DNA of 64,000 nt from Candidatus Rhodobacter oscarellae (GCF_001078595.1 NZ_LFTY01000002.1:1074151-1138150), one strand, 5' to 3'; shown: positions 42,688 through 51,429, counted from the first letter of the stretch. Program-made: numbers and translations. Notes: generated by a model not told the origin, from the letters alone.

Positions 42688-43524
42688 ATGCTTAGGTTTC
42701 TCGCCGCCGCCGCTCTTTCCGTCCTATCGGTCCTCGCGCCGCTGACCGCCGCGCGGGCGCAGAGCGTTGCGCCGATTGACACGCTCTACCGCGCGCTGGG
42801 TCTGCCGGAGATCGTCGAGATCATGCGCGAGGAGGGGCTTGGGCATGGCGCGGACATGCGCGCCGATCTGCTGGGCGGGGCAGGGGGCGCGCGCTGGGAC
42901 GCGCTGGTCTCGGCCATCTACGACGCCGATCGCATGGCCGACACGCTGCGCAGCCGGATGGACATCGTGCTTGCCGCCGAGGATCTCGCGCCGATGATCG
43001 CCTTCTTCACCTCGGATCTGGGGCAAGAGATCATCGCGCTTGAGGTCTCCGCCCGCCGCGCCTTTCTGGAGCCCGATATCGAGCAGGCCAGCAAGGACGC
43101 CGTCGCCAGGATGGCCGCCGACCAGGACGCCCGCCTCACGCTGATCGAGGCGCTCACCGACAAGGCCGACCTGATCGACAGCAACGTCGTGGGCGCGCTG
43201 AATTCCAACTTTGCCTTCTATACGGGCCTCGCCGAGGGCGGCGGCCTTCCGGGCGCGCTGACCGAGGAGGAGATCCTGGCCGATGTCTGGAGCCAGGAGC
43301 CCGACATCCGCTCTGACACCACCGAGTGGCTGCTGTCCTACCTCACGCTGGCCTACGCGCCGCTGAGCGATGCCGAGCTGAACGCCTATATCGCCTTCTT
43401 CGAGACCGATGCGGGCGTGGCGCTGAACGAGGCCATCTTCGCCGCCTTCGACGAGATGTTCGTGGATATCAGCCGCGCCCTGGGCCAGGCGGCCGCGGGG
43501 TTCATGGTCGGCGAGGAGCTTTGA
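42688..43524 (+). CDS. Exported DUF2059-family protein
   Basis: 278 residues from the ATG at 42688 (MLRFLAAAALSVLSVLAPLT), with a signal peptide cleaved after ARA. The mature protein is all-helical and acidic, with two DUF2059-like units: residues ~90-150 (LAPMIAFFTSDLGQEIIALE) and ~220-275 (LSDAELNAYIAFFETDAGVA), each with the (I/F)xFFxSxxG pattern of the family. The function of DUF2059 proteins is unknown; they are periplasmic. It marks the return to G+C-rich backbone after the tRNA. Confidence 0.85.
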   Translation: MLRFLAAAALSVLSVLAPLTAARAQSVAPIDTLYRALGLPEIVEIMREEGLGHGADMRADLLGGAGGARWDALVSAIYDADRMADTLRSRMDIVLAAEDLAPMIAFFTSDLGQEIIALEVSARRAFLEPDIEQASKDAVARMAADQDARLTLIEALTDKADLIDSNVVGALNSNFAFYTGLAEGGGLPGALTEEEILADVWSQEPDIRSDTTEWLLSYLTLAYAPLSDAELNAYIAFFETDAGVALNEAIFAAFDEMFVDISRALGQAAAGFMVGEEL

Positions 43525-43634
43525 GCGCCGCACGGCCACGCCCCTGACCGGAGCGGGCGGTCTGTATTCGCCTGGTTACGTCCAGGCGGCCGAGCGGCGT
43601 ACGGGCCTTTCCTGCCCGCACGCCGCTTGCGCGC

Positions 43635-44246
43635 TCACTCCGCCGCTTGCGCAGACGCCGCCGCCACGGCCGCAAAGGCCTCGTGCCCCTGGATCCGTCC
43701 CCACCAGCGCAGGATGTTGGCGTATTCGCCCAGCGGGTAGTGGCAGGGCTCGGCGTAGAACAGGATCATTGCGCAGGAGATATCCGCCAGCGTCAACGCG
43801 TCGCCCACCAGCCAGTCGCGCCCCGCCAGATGCCCCTCCAGCACGGCGGCGAATTTGTGGAAGTCCGGCGCCGCGGCGTCCAGGTCGATCTCGTGATTCC
43901 CGAACACATAGTAGCCGATGTATTTCGAGCAGGCCGGGGTCCAATGGGAGGCCTCCCAGAACTGCCAGCGCAGGATGTCATAGCGCGCGTCGCTGGCGGG
44001 CCAGAGGTCGCTCTTGGCGGCGGCGGCCATCTTGCACAGGATCGCGTTGGATTCCCAAAGCGCCGCGCCATCCTCCAGCGCAAGCGTCGGCGCGCGGCAG
44101 TTCGGGTTCAGCGCCTTGTACCAGTCGGAATACTGCTCTTGCTCGGCGTGGTTGAGCACCTGGACCGGCAGGTCAAGGCCCATCGCGGCATTGGCAAACA
44201 GCACTTTCTTGGAATGGGGCGAGGGGGGCAGGACGTAAAGTTTCAT
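43635..44246 (-). CDS. Glutathione S-transferase family protein
   Basis: 203 residues from the ATG at 44246 (MKLYVLPPSPHSKKVLFANA); four upstream codons are less likely. The N-terminal thioredoxin-like domain has the active-site Ser/Pro region PPSPHSKK and the cis-Pro plus glutathione motif APTLALEDGAALWESNAI (ES signature). The C-terminal helical domain has DWLVGDALTLADISCAMILF, including the conserved Asp. It probably conjugates or reduces an electrophile with glutathione in the cytoplasm. An inverted repeat overlaps its ribosome-binding region. Confidence 0.9.
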   Translation of the reverse strand: MKLYVLPPSPHSKKVLFANAAMGLDLPVQVLNHAEQEQYSDWYKALNPNCRAPTLALEDGAALWESNAILCKMAAAAKSDLWPASDARYDILRWQFWEASHWTPACSKYIGYYVFGNHEIDLDAAAPDFHKFAAVLEGHLAGRDWLVGDALTLADISCAMILFYAEPCHYPLGEYANILRWWGRIQGHEAFAAVAAASAQAAE

Positions 44247-44251
44247 GTTGT

Positions 44252-44287
44252 ACCTCATTAAATAACGATATGGTTAATTAATGAGGT
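44252..44287 (-). promoter_or_regulatory. Inverted repeat in the leader of the GST gene
   Basis: ACCTCATTAA at 44252-44261 and TTAATGAGGT at 44278-44287 are 10-bp perfect arms, 16 bases apart, starting 6 bases before the ATG on the minus strand. The near arm contains the likely ribosome site TGAGGT. It is AT-rich against a G+C-rich background, as expected for a repressor operator at a promoter. No regulator gene adjoins it. Confidence 0.6.
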
Positions 44288-44560
44288 CTGGCGCGCGATG
44301 TCAAGCAAAACGGACGCACCAAAGCGCCGCCCGGGGCTGCTGCTCCGGGCTGGGTGCCGCTGCTATTTGTTATGAGGACGCCAAAGTTTGGGGGTGGCGG
44401 CGCCGCCGATGTCACACAAGCGGGCCGGGGCCCGCCGGTTCCCGGGGTGTCAGCCCGGAGCGATCTGAACCGGCCCCAAAAGGGGCAGGAGCATGTGGGG
44501 GTGCGCGGGGTGTCAGGCCGCGCGGGGTCGTGCGCACGGGGGCTTTCTAGCGCGGCGGGG

Positions 44561-45169
44561 TTAACCCCGCCCTACCTCACCGCGCGCGGCATGGCCGGCG
44601 GCCACGCGCTCCAGCAGCGGGCGGAAATGCGCGAAACCCGGCGCCTTGTGGCCGGGGTCCTTGCCGATATCGTCCCAGATGCGCACCTACACGATGGCGT
44701 CGCGATGCGGGTTGGCCTCGAAGGCGGCGACCTCGTCGGCGCTCATGGGCCCGCCCTGGAGCCCCAGCGACAGCACAGAGGCATCGCTGAGCTGGTCCAT
44801 ATACGCCGGATCGGTGGCGCAGAGGTAGCGCTTGGCGGGCACGTGGTAGCGCACGCAGTCCACCACCAGCGGCGGGAAGAAATCGGCGATCACGCGGGCG
44901 CCAGCCTCCTCATGCGCCGTGTCGATGCCCTGCTCGGCGGCGTCGGTCTCGAACTCGTTGGTGAAATGCCCGATATCATGCAGCAGGGCCGCTGCGACGA
45001 CCGCGTCGCTGGCGCCGGCCCGCTCGGCGCATTCGGCGCATTACAGCATGTGCTCCGAGATCGTCACCGGCTCGCCGATATACTCCTCCGCCCCGCGGCG
45101 GGCAAAGATGTCCTCGATGAAGGCGACGATGTTGCTGTGGTCCAGGGCGGCTAGATCGGGCTGCGCCAT
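44561..45169 (-). pseudogene. phnZ: PhnZ-like HD-domain phosphonate oxygenase, two in-frame stops
   Basis: One frame of 203 codons from the ATG at 45169 to TAA at 44561-44563, without frameshift, interrupted by TAA at 45041-45043 and TAG at 44687-44689. The text matches PhnZ-type enzymes: EEYIGEPVTISEHML, AALLHDIGHFTNEFE (HD metal motif), VPAKRYL, LSDASVLSLGLQGGPMSADE then VAAFEANP. In PhnZ the sequence reads EHMLQC where the first stop lies, so a Gln codon has been lost. The family is a mixed-valence diiron oxygenase that cleaves the C-P bond of hydroxylated aminoethylphosphonate or related compounds. No partner phnY is seen. The metal ligands are all still present. Confidence 0.8.
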
Positions 45170-45299
45170 GGCGGGACCTTTCGGTCTGGGCTGGGTTTGG
45201 GCGGTTGCGGTCATGCTAGCGGGGCGGGCGAGATTGGACCAGACGGATTGACCTTCCCGCGCGGGTGCCGTTCACTGGCGGCAAAGGAGACAGCCAGCC

Positions 45300-45848
45300 A
45301 TGCAGATGATCGGGCATAATAACGGACCCTCTATGGATCGCGGCGTCAGCTATCGCCGCCATGTCTGGACCAAGGCGCGGCGCGACCTGCTGCCGGTGCT
45401 GCCGCTGCCCGTGGTGCGCCGCCGCGTGGCGCGCGCCGCCGAGATCGGGCTGGACTACAAGACCTACGCCACCGTGCGCGCCACCACGGGGCGCGATGTG
45501 GTCGCCTTCTTGTTCTCAACCAACGCGTTGCGGCTGTTCCTTCAGGCGCAAAAGCTAGAGCGGGCGCGGGCCGAGAAGCTGGCCGCGATGCGCGATTGCG
45601 CCCGCAATGCGCTGGTCATCGGGCGGCTGGAGCCGCAGGAGATCTTGGCGCAGAACCCCGAATTGGACGATGCCTGCGCGGCCCCGCATGTGCATGGCTC
45701 CTGGTCGGAGGCGGCGGGCAGGATCGCGGCGGCGCGCGGCCGCCTCCCCGCCGAGGGGGTGCTGTTGGTGGGAGATACCGGCCTGGAACGCGACTGGTCT
45801 GTCGCCGGGCGGCTTGCGGGGTATATCGCGGCGGACCGGTATTTTTAG
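45300..45848 (+). CDS. Conserved-looking hypothetical protein
   Basis: 182 residues starting MQMIGHNNGPSMDRGVSYRR, with AAGGAGA upstream. Basic N-terminal half (RRHVWTKARRDLLPVLPLPV, RRRVARAAEIGLDYKTYATV) and a C-terminal part ending GDTGLERDWSVAGRLAGYIA. It is reminiscent of short DNA- or RNA-associated proteins, but I recognise no domain. No signal peptide. It stands alone, followed by a 143-bp palindrome element. Confidence 0.7.
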   Translation: MQMIGHNNGPSMDRGVSYRRHVWTKARRDLLPVLPLPVVRRRVARAAEIGLDYKTYATVRATTGRDVVAFLFSTNALRLFLQAQKLERARAEKLAAMRDCARNALVIGRLEPQEILAQNPELDDACAAPHVHGSWSEAAGRIAAARGRLPAEGVLLVGDTGLERDWSVAGRLAGYIAADRYF

Positions 45849-45920
45849 ACCGGCACTGCCAATCACGGCATCCGACGCATGACTGACGGCTCTTGGCCTG
45901 GAGTGGCCAATGGGGCCCGC

Positions 45921-46063
45921 CAAATCTCTTGCAAGAGATTTGCACTTTCCTTCCAAGGAAAGTTGGGCCCGCTAGCGGACAAGCGGTGGCGCATAGCGGA
46001 TCACTGCGGGGCGCGGCACAGAAACTCTTTCAAGAGTTTCGCAATTTTCTTGCAAGAAAATTG
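45921..46063 (-). repeat. 143-bp quadruple-palindrome element, copy 1
   Basis: Contains, in + order, P1 (45921-45942, CAAATCTCTTGCAAGAGATTTG in two 11-base halves), P2 (45944-45963, arms ACTTTCCTT/AAGGAAAGT), P3 (46021-46040, arms GAAACTCTT/AAGAGTTTC) and P4 (46042-46063, halves CAATTTTCTTG/CAAGAAAATTG). It lies in the 400-bp gap before ribB and is inverted relative to copies 2 and 3. All three copies are exactly 143 bp from outer edge to outer edge. Confidence 0.9.
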
Positions 46064-46245
46064 TGGTGCGCCAATCCCCGCCCCGGACCAATTCTGACCA
46101 TGCGCGCCCAGGATATCGCCGCGGCAAGCGCGAGACTGACGGTCATCAACCATTCCACCGGACTGGGCCCCACGCGGCGTTGCGCCCCCTAGCGCTCACC
46201 CATTGGCTGCTGTACATCGCGGCAGACTCAGGAGACCCAAGTAAG

Positions 46246-47355
46246 ATGGCGCACGGCGAGAGCACCCACTACCAGGACGCGGTGTCGAAGATCGAGGAGA
46301 TCATCGACGATGCCCGCAACGGGCGCATGTATATCCTTGTGGACCACGAGGACCGCGAGAACGAGGGCGACATCTGCATCCCGGCGCAGATGTGCACGCC
46401 CGATGCGATCAACTTCATGGCCACCCACGGGCGCGGGCTGATCTGCCTGACGCTGACCGGCGAGCGCATCGACGCGCTGGGGCTGCCGCTGATGGCGTCG
46501 CATAACTCCTCGCGGCACGAGACCGCCTTCACCGTCTCCATCGAGGCGCGTGAGGGGGTCACCACGGGCATTAGCGCCGCCGACCGCGCGCGCTCGGTGG
46601 CCGTGGCCATCGACAGCAACGCGACCGGGGCGGATATCGCCACGCCGGGGCATATCTTTCCGCTGCGCGCCCGCGAGGGCGGCGTGCTGGTGCGCGCGGG
46701 GCACACCGAGGCGGCGGTGGACATCTCGCGGCTGGCGGGGCTGAACCCCTCCGGCGTGATCTGCGAGGTGATGAACGAGGACGGCACCATGGCGCGGCTG
46801 CCCGATCTGGTGGCCTTCGCGCAAAAGCACAACATCAAGATCGGCACGATCAGCGACCTGATCGCCTATCGCCGGCGCCACGACAACCTGGTGAAGGTCA
46901 CGCAGGAGAACATCATCACCAGCGAGTATGGCGGCGACTGGAAGATGCGCATCTATACCGATGACACCCACGGCTCCGAGCATATCGTGCTGATCAAGGG
47001 CGACATCGAGGGCGACGACCCGGTGCTGGTGCGCATGCACACGCTGGACCCGATGCTGGACATGGTCGGCATTGGCGGGCCCGGGCGCACCGAGGAATTC
47101 GGCCACGCCATGCGCGAGATCGCCAAGGAGGGCCGCGGCGCGCTGGTTCTGTTGCGCGACACGAATATGAAGCTGTTGACCGAGGACGCGGCCTCGCCCG
47201 CGACCCTGCGCCAATACGGGCTGGGCGCGCAGATCCTGACCGCGCTGGGGCTGAGCGATTTGATCCTGTTGACGAACTCGCCCACGCCCAAGGTGGTGGG
47301 GTTGGAGAGCTATGGGCTCTCCATCGTGGGCACCCGCAAGATCCCGATGGAGTAG
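46246..47355 (+). CDS. ribB: 3,4-dihydroxy-2-butanone 4-phosphate synthase with degenerate GTP cyclohydrolase II-like domain
   Basis: 369 residues from the ATG at 46246 (MAHGESTHYQDAVSKIEEII), with CAGGAGA upstream. Residues ~10-210 are a RibB domain with the metal/substrate motif DHEDRENEGD and GHTEAAVD; it makes the four-carbon unit of riboflavin from ribulose 5-phosphate. The C-terminal ~150 residues resemble GTP cyclohydrolase II (RMHTLDPMLDMVG, LLTNSPTPKVVGLESYGL) but lack its three zinc-binding Cys. This is the RibBX type known from proteobacteria, not a working RibA. First gene of a ribB-ribH-nusB operon. Confidence 0.93.
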   Translation: MAHGESTHYQDAVSKIEEIIDDARNGRMYILVDHEDRENEGDICIPAQMCTPDAINFMATHGRGLICLTLTGERIDALGLPLMASHNSSRHETAFTVSIEAREGVTTGISAADRARSVAVAIDSNATGADIATPGHIFPLRAREGGVLVRAGHTEAAVDISRLAGLNPSGVICEVMNEDGTMARLPDLVAFAQKHNIKIGTISDLIAYRRRHDNLVKVTQENIITSEYGGDWKMRIYTDDTHGSEHIVLIKGDIEGDDPVLVRMHTLDPMLDMVGIGGPGRTEEFGHAMREIAKEGRGALVLLRDTNMKLLTEDAASPATLRQYGLGAQILTALGLSDLILLTNSPTPKVVGLESYGLSIVGTRKIPME

Positions 47356-47359
47356 CGAC

Positions 47360-47902
47360 ATGGCTGCAAATGAAGAGCACTACACCCTGGCCGCGCCGGA
47401 GTTCGACAAACCGGTCAAGGTGCTGATCGCGGTGGCGCCCTATTACAAGGGCATCGCCGACCAGCTTGTGACGGGCGCGCGGGCGGCCTTGGAGGCCGCC
47501 GGTGCGACCCATGAGACCGTCGAGGTCCCCGGCGCGCTGGAGGTGCCGCAGGCGATCGCCCTGGCGCATCGGATGTCGAATTTCGATGGCTACGTGGCCC
47601 TGGGCTGCGTGATCCGCGGCGAGACCACGCATTACGACACGGTCTGCAATGACAGCTCGCGCGCGTTGACCCTGCTGGGCCTGCAGGGCGCGCCGGTGGG
47701 CAATGGCATCCTGACCGTCGAGAACCGCGCCCAGGCCGAGACCCGCGCCGAGGCGGCGGGCCAGAACAAGGGCGGCGGTGCCGCCGAGGCGGCGCTGCAC
47801 CTGATCGCGCTGGCGCGCCAATGGGGCAGTCCTAAGGGCGGCGTCGGGTTCAAGCCCGGCGGCGGCGAGGGCAACAGCGATGAGAGCTTTCAGATCGCAT
47901 GA
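47360..47902 (+). CDS. ribH: 6,7-dimethyl-8-ribityllumazine synthase
   Basis: 180 residues from the ATG at 47360, five bases after ribB. Lumazine synthase joins the RibB product with the pyrimidine intermediate, one step before riboflavin. Landmarks are VEVPGALEVPQAIALAHR and the catalytic His in GCVIRGETTHYDTV (near residue 90), followed by NGILTVEN. The protein is longer than usual at the C-terminus, with a Gly-rich tail (GGVGFKPGGGEGNSDES). Its stop overlaps the nusB start by four bases. Confidence 0.95.
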   Translation: MAANEEHYTLAAPEFDKPVKVLIAVAPYYKGIADQLVTGARAALEAAGATHETVEVPGALEVPQAIALAHRMSNFDGYVALGCVIRGETTHYDTVCNDSSRALTLLGLQGAPVGNGILTVENRAQAETRAEAAGQNKGGGAAEAALHLIALARQWGSPKGGVGFKPGGGEGNSDESFQIA

Positions 47903-48363
47903 CCAAGACGGCTTCTAAGAAACAGATGAAATCCGCCGCGCGGCTCTACGCCGTTCAGGCGCTCTTTCAGATGGAGGCCGCGGGGCAGACCGTGGACGCC
48001 ATCAAGCGCGAGTTTGAGGACCACCGCTTTGGTGAGGAGCACGACCTGGGCGACATGGCCGAGGGCAATGTGGGCCTGTTCCGCGCGCTCATGGAGGGCG
48101 CGGTGAACGAGCAGGCGCGCATTGACCAGCTGACCGACCGCGCCTTGGTGGCCAAGTGGCCCATCGCGCGGATCGACCCCACCCTGCGGGCGCTGTTTCG
48201 CGCCGCCGGGGCCGAGCTGGCCAGCGAGACCCCGCCGCGCGTGATCATCAGCGAGTTCGTGGACGTGGCCAAGGCGTTCTTCCCCGAGGGGCGCGAGCCG
48301 AAATTCGTCAACGCGGTGCTGGACCACATGGCGCGCGAGGCCCGGCCCGAGGCATTCGAATAG
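47899..48363 (+). CDS. nusB: Transcription antitermination factor NusB
   Basis: 154 residues starting MTKTASKKQMKSAARLYAVQ, overlapping ribH by ATGA. All-helical NusB fold: ARLYAVQALFQMEAAG at the N-terminus, WPIARIDPTLRALFRAAGAE in the middle, and VIISEFVDVAKAFFPEGREP then FVNAVLDHMAREAR at the end. NusB binds boxA RNA with NusE to prevent early termination in rRNA operons. The ribH-nusB pairing is widespread in proteobacteria. Confidence 0.95.
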   Translation: MTKTASKKQMKSAARLYAVQALFQMEAAGQTVDAIKREFEDHRFGEEHDLGDMAEGNVGLFRALMEGAVNEQARIDQLTDRALVAKWPIARIDPTLRALFRAAGAELASETPPRVIISEFVDVAKAFFPEGREPKFVNAVLDHMAREARPEAFE

Positions 48364-48400
48364 GCGTTGGTATTGGCCTGCAGTGAACCTTGGCGCGACG

Positions 48401-48543
48401 CAATTTTCTTGCAAGAAAATTGCGAAACTCTTGAAAGAGTTTCTTTGGCGCGCCCCGAATTGACCCCTTAAAAGCGACCGCACGCCGGTTTGCGGGGCCC
48501 ACTTTCCGTGGAAGGAACGTGCAAATCTCTTGCAAGAGATTTG
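48401..48543 (+). repeat. 143-bp quadruple-palindrome element, copy 2
   Basis: P4 at 48401-48422, P3 at 48424-48443 (GAAACTCTT GA AAGAGTTTC), a degenerate P2 at 48501-48520 and P1 at 48522-48543. It sits between the convergent ends of nusB and the minus-strand ClpP-fold gene, where paired hairpins could end transcription from both sides. Same orientation as copy 3. Confidence 0.9.
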
Positions 48544-48588
48544 GCGCGTCCAAAGGCCCGCTACAGGCCAACCCCGCCGAGATTCGTG

Positions 48589-49347
48589 CTACTCTGCTCC
48601 AAGCATCTCCGTTGCCAGCCGGTACGTGGTCAGCTCTTCGGGCACCAGGATGTAGATCGCCTCTGGCGGCGTCACGAGGGCGTGCTGCATCAGCCCGGGC
48701 TCGACGCCCATCTCGATCAGATAGGCCATGACCTCGCCCTGGCCGCGCTGGATGTCCTCCACGGCCAGGAAGGCGGGCAGGGCGGTGTTCTCGCCGAAAT
48801 AGTGCTGGTGCACGCCCACATAGGCGTCCTTATGCACCCGGCGCTCGGAGCCCGCGGCGAGGATATACGGGCAGGCGGAGAGGCAGACCTGACCGGCGCC
48901 CAGATTGGTCGCCACCTCGGCGTCCCTAAGGCGCTGCCCGATGGCCAGCGCGTCGCTCACCGAGCCGCCGGTGGAGTTCAGCCACACATTCACCGGCATC
49001 GCGCGGCCTCGCAGGTAATCGTCAAAGCGTTCTGCATCGCCAACCGCGATGGCGCCGGTCAGGGTCAGCGCGTCGCCGCTGCCTTCGAACAAAAGCCGCG
49101 AGGGCAGGTCGCTGACATCCGGCGCGTCCGGGCTCGTGGGCACCTGCCTGGGGTCGTAGCGGCGCATCTGGTCGCCGGGCGCCACGGGCTGGGTCAGGCG
49201 CGGCGCGGTGACCGAGGAGGCGCCGAGGCTGGGCAGGACCCGAAGGATGTCGCCCGAGAACAGGATCACCGCGATGGCGATCTGCCCAAGCAGGATCAGC
49301 TTAATCCCGCGCGCAACGTTCAGCCCGCCGCTTGCCTTTTCACTCAT
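48589..49347 (-). CDS. Membrane-anchored ClpP/crotonase-fold protein (COG3904-like)
   Basis: 252 residues starting MSEKASGGLNVARGIKLILL, with one membrane anchor near residues 15-35 and a periplasmic domain. The ClpP-like core shows VNVWLNSTGGSVSDALAIGQ (Gly-rich oxyanion region), VCLSACPYILAAGSERRVHK (Ser at the nucleophile position) and YVGVHQHYF (His). This is the pattern of periplasmic ClpP-fold proteases without a partner ATPase. It overlaps the upstream coiled-coil membrane protein gene by eight bases, so the two are likely partners. Confidence 0.82.
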   Translation of the reverse strand: MSEKASGGLNVARGIKLILLGQIAIAVILFSGDILRVLPSLGASSVTAPRLTQPVAPGDQMRRYDPRQVPTSPDAPDVSDLPSRLLFEGSGDALTLTGAIAVGDAERFDDYLRGRAMPVNVWLNSTGGSVSDALAIGQRLRDAEVATNLGAGQVCLSACPYILAAGSERRVHKDAYVGVHQHYFGENTALPAFLAVEDIQRGQGEVMAYLIEMGVEPGLMQHALVTPPEAIYILVPEELTTYRLATEMLGAE

Positions 49348-50617
49348 CGCTGGCGGCCTTGAAGGGCTTCACATTGCCCGGCGGCGCGGCGGTGCCGTCA
49401 GGGGCGCGGTGCAGCGCGTTCTCCACATCGCGCACCGCCGACAGCGCGGCGCGGAACTCGGCCATGGTAAGCGTGTCCTCGACGGTGGCGCGGCCGCGGC
49501 CCGAGCGGATCGCGGCCTGGGTGATGGCCACGATGAAGACCAGCACCATCGGCAGCAGGTCAATGGCAATCGCGCCGGCCCAGGAGGGCACGAAATTCTC
49601 GGCGTAAAGGATCACCGCATCGGCGGTGGAGATCGGCGTATAGGCCGTGTCGGGGGCGGGGGGCATCGCCATCACACCCTCGGCGGCGGTGCGCAGCGTG
49701 TCGGCGCGCTGGCCCAGCACGTTCAGCACCGACGTCACGGTGGCTTGCTGCTCGCCGCGCAGGGTCTCGACCTCGGGCAGCACCACAGAGGCCGACAGGT
49801 CCTGTGCGGCGCGCGCCACCAGGGGCGCCACAGAGAGCTGCCGCAGGGTGGTGATCACGCCCGAGAGCCGCACGGCCTCCTCCGCGAAAAGCACGCTGCG
49901 GGCCACGACGGGGCCGGGTTCGACGGTCAGGGCGCGCATCCGGCTGAGGATCAGGTTGCCCTCCTCGAAGGCGGCGCGCACCAGCGGGGCCTGGCTGGAG
50001 ATCTGCGTCTCAAGGCCCTGAAGCTCCTCGGATTTCTGCCGCAGCAGGCGGAACACCGCGCCGCGCCCCGCCAGACCGGAGAGCTCGCCCGTGGCCTCCT
50101 GTTCAGAGAGGTCCTCGAAGCTTTGGCGCGCGCGGGCGATGTCGCGTTCCAGTCCCTGGGCCGACAGCGAGATCGTGTTGGCGCGCTCCAGCGCGGATTG
50201 GTAGTCTTGCACGGTGCGCGCCAGGTGCTGCTCGACCGCTGCCGCGCCCGCCAGCGCCGCCGCGTTCAGCCAGGACGACATCGCGATGATCGCCGCCGAA
50301 CCTAGGAACATCGACAGGACCAGACCGATCCGCGCGCCCGCGCCGCGCACCGCGGGCAAGAGCCGCATCAGGTAGGACCAGAACACGAAGATGCCCACCG
50401 AGACCGCGATGGAATAGGCCATCGCGGCGAAAAAGCTGAGCGCGCCGTTGTCATCGAGGAGCGACGAGACGCCCAGATAGGTGTAGACCCCCGAGGCCAC
50501 CGCCAGCACCGCCAGCGCCGCCGGCGTGAAGGCGTCCAGCCAGCCCAAATGGCCCTCGAGCTCCTGCGCATAGCGCACGCCCTGCGCCTCGGCTTCGGTC
50601 AGTTCTGTCTCGGCCAT
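49340..50617 (-). CDS. Membrane protein with central coiled coil
   Basis: 425 residues with GGGAG before the ATG at 50617. Three helices near residues 30-125 (FTPAALAVLAVASGVYTYLG, LSFFAAMAYSIAVSVGIFVF, IGLVLSMFLGSAAIIAMSSW) are followed by about 220 residues of helical, coiled-coil-like sequence (LERDIARARQSFEDLSEQEA, LRQKSEELQGLETQISSQA). A last helix (AGAIAIDLLPMVLVFIVAIT) precedes a cytoplasmic tail. I recognise no named family. Its end overlaps the ClpP-fold gene; together they may form an envelope quality-control complex. Confidence 0.78.
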   Translation of the reverse strand: MAETELTEAEAQGVRYAQELEGHLGWLDAFTPAALAVLAVASGVYTYLGVSSLLDDNGALSFFAAMAYSIAVSVGIFVFWSYLMRLLPAVRGAGARIGLVLSMFLGSAAIIAMSSWLNAAALAGAAAVEQHLARTVQDYQSALERANTISLSAQGLERDIARARQSFEDLSEQEATGELSGLAGRGAVFRLLRQKSEELQGLETQISSQAPLVRAAFEEGNLILSRMRALTVEPGPVVARSVLFAEEAVRLSGVITTLRQLSVAPLVARAAQDLSASVVLPEVETLRGEQQATVTSVLNVLGQRADTLRTAAEGVMAMPPAPDTAYTPISTADAVILYAENFVPSWAGAIAIDLLPMVLVFIVAITQAAIRSGRGRATVEDTLTMAEFRAALSAVRDVENALHRAPDGTAAPPGNVKPFKAASDE

Positions 50618-50722
50618 GGTCCTGGGCTCCCACCTTCTGCGCCCACCCTTATAAGGCGATGCGGGCGCGCGGGGGAGGGGGAATGCGGGATTGGCGGCGT
50701 TTTGCTGCCTAGCGAGGCGCGT

Positions 50723-51298
50723 CTAGCGGCGGGAAAGGTAAGAGATCAGGCCAAGCTGGCGCGCTGAGGCGGCGCTGAGCAGCGCCGAATCGAGCCCCTG
50801 GTGCTGCTGGAAAGCGCGCACCGCGCGGCGGGTCCTGGGCGTCAACTCGCCATTGATCGGGCCGCTGTAATGACCACGCGCCTCAAGCGCGCGCTGCAGG
50901 CTGGCCACGAAGGGTCCGGTTAGATCGGCCTCGCAGAGCGCCTCAAAGACCTGCTCCTGGCGATCCTGCACGATCACCTGACGGGTCACGGTGCGGTACG
51001 TGGCGGGGTAGATCACGCTGCCATCGGCGGCGATCTGAGCGGGCTGCACCAGGTTATGCTCGGTCACCGTTTGGATCACGGCGGGGGTGAAGTCCTGGGC
51101 AAAGCAGGCGCCGGTCTCGCGGTCGGGCAGCGAGATCTGCCCGCTGGGATCGTTGGCGCGGCCGACCTGCGGCGCGCGGTTGTCGGGCAGGGAGACGTCA
51201 GTGCAGGCGCTGAGAACGGCTAAGCACGCGGCCCCCAAAAGGGGCGCGCTCCTCCGTCCTTGCGGGCGTCCTCGCGGCATGTCGCTGTGCAATGTCAT
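50723..51298 (-). CDS. Lipoprotein with peptidoglycan-binding domain
   Basis: 191 residues. The hydrophobic stretch LLGAACLAVLSAC ends in a lipobox with the lipidated Cys near residue 32; the start at 51298 gives a long n-region, and ATG 51280 would be shorter. The C-terminal 60 residues (LQRALEARGHYSGPINGELT then PRTRRAVRAFQQHQGL) are a clear PG_binding_1 domain. The middle has CFAQDFTPAVIQTVTEHNLV and RTVTRQVIVQDRQEQVFEAL, typical of roseobacter wall-associated lipoproteins. It probably tethers the outer membrane to the cell wall. Confidence 0.82.
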   Translation of the reverse strand: MTLHSDMPRGRPQGRRSAPLLGAACLAVLSACTDVSLPDNRAPQVGRANDPSGQISLPDRETGACFAQDFTPAVIQTVTEHNLVQPAQIAADGSVIYPATYRTVTRQVIVQDRQEQVFEALCEADLTGPFVASLQRALEARGHYSGPINGELTPRTRRAVRAFQQHQGLDSALLSAASARQLGLISYLSRR

Positions 51299-51429
51299 CC
51301 TGCTCGTGCCTCTTTGGGCCTTGATTATTTGGAAACATAGCGGATTTTGTTGCGATGGGAAAGACCTTGGCGTTTTGTAAGGTCCGCAGGCGTTGGGTGG
51401 CTTTGGCTAGGAGCGGGTTTTGGACGTCA

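Noticed and set aside
46064-46245. FMN riboswitch upstream of ribB
   Set aside because: The short leader shows none of the conserved RFN-element blocks; the main structure nearby is the palindrome element.
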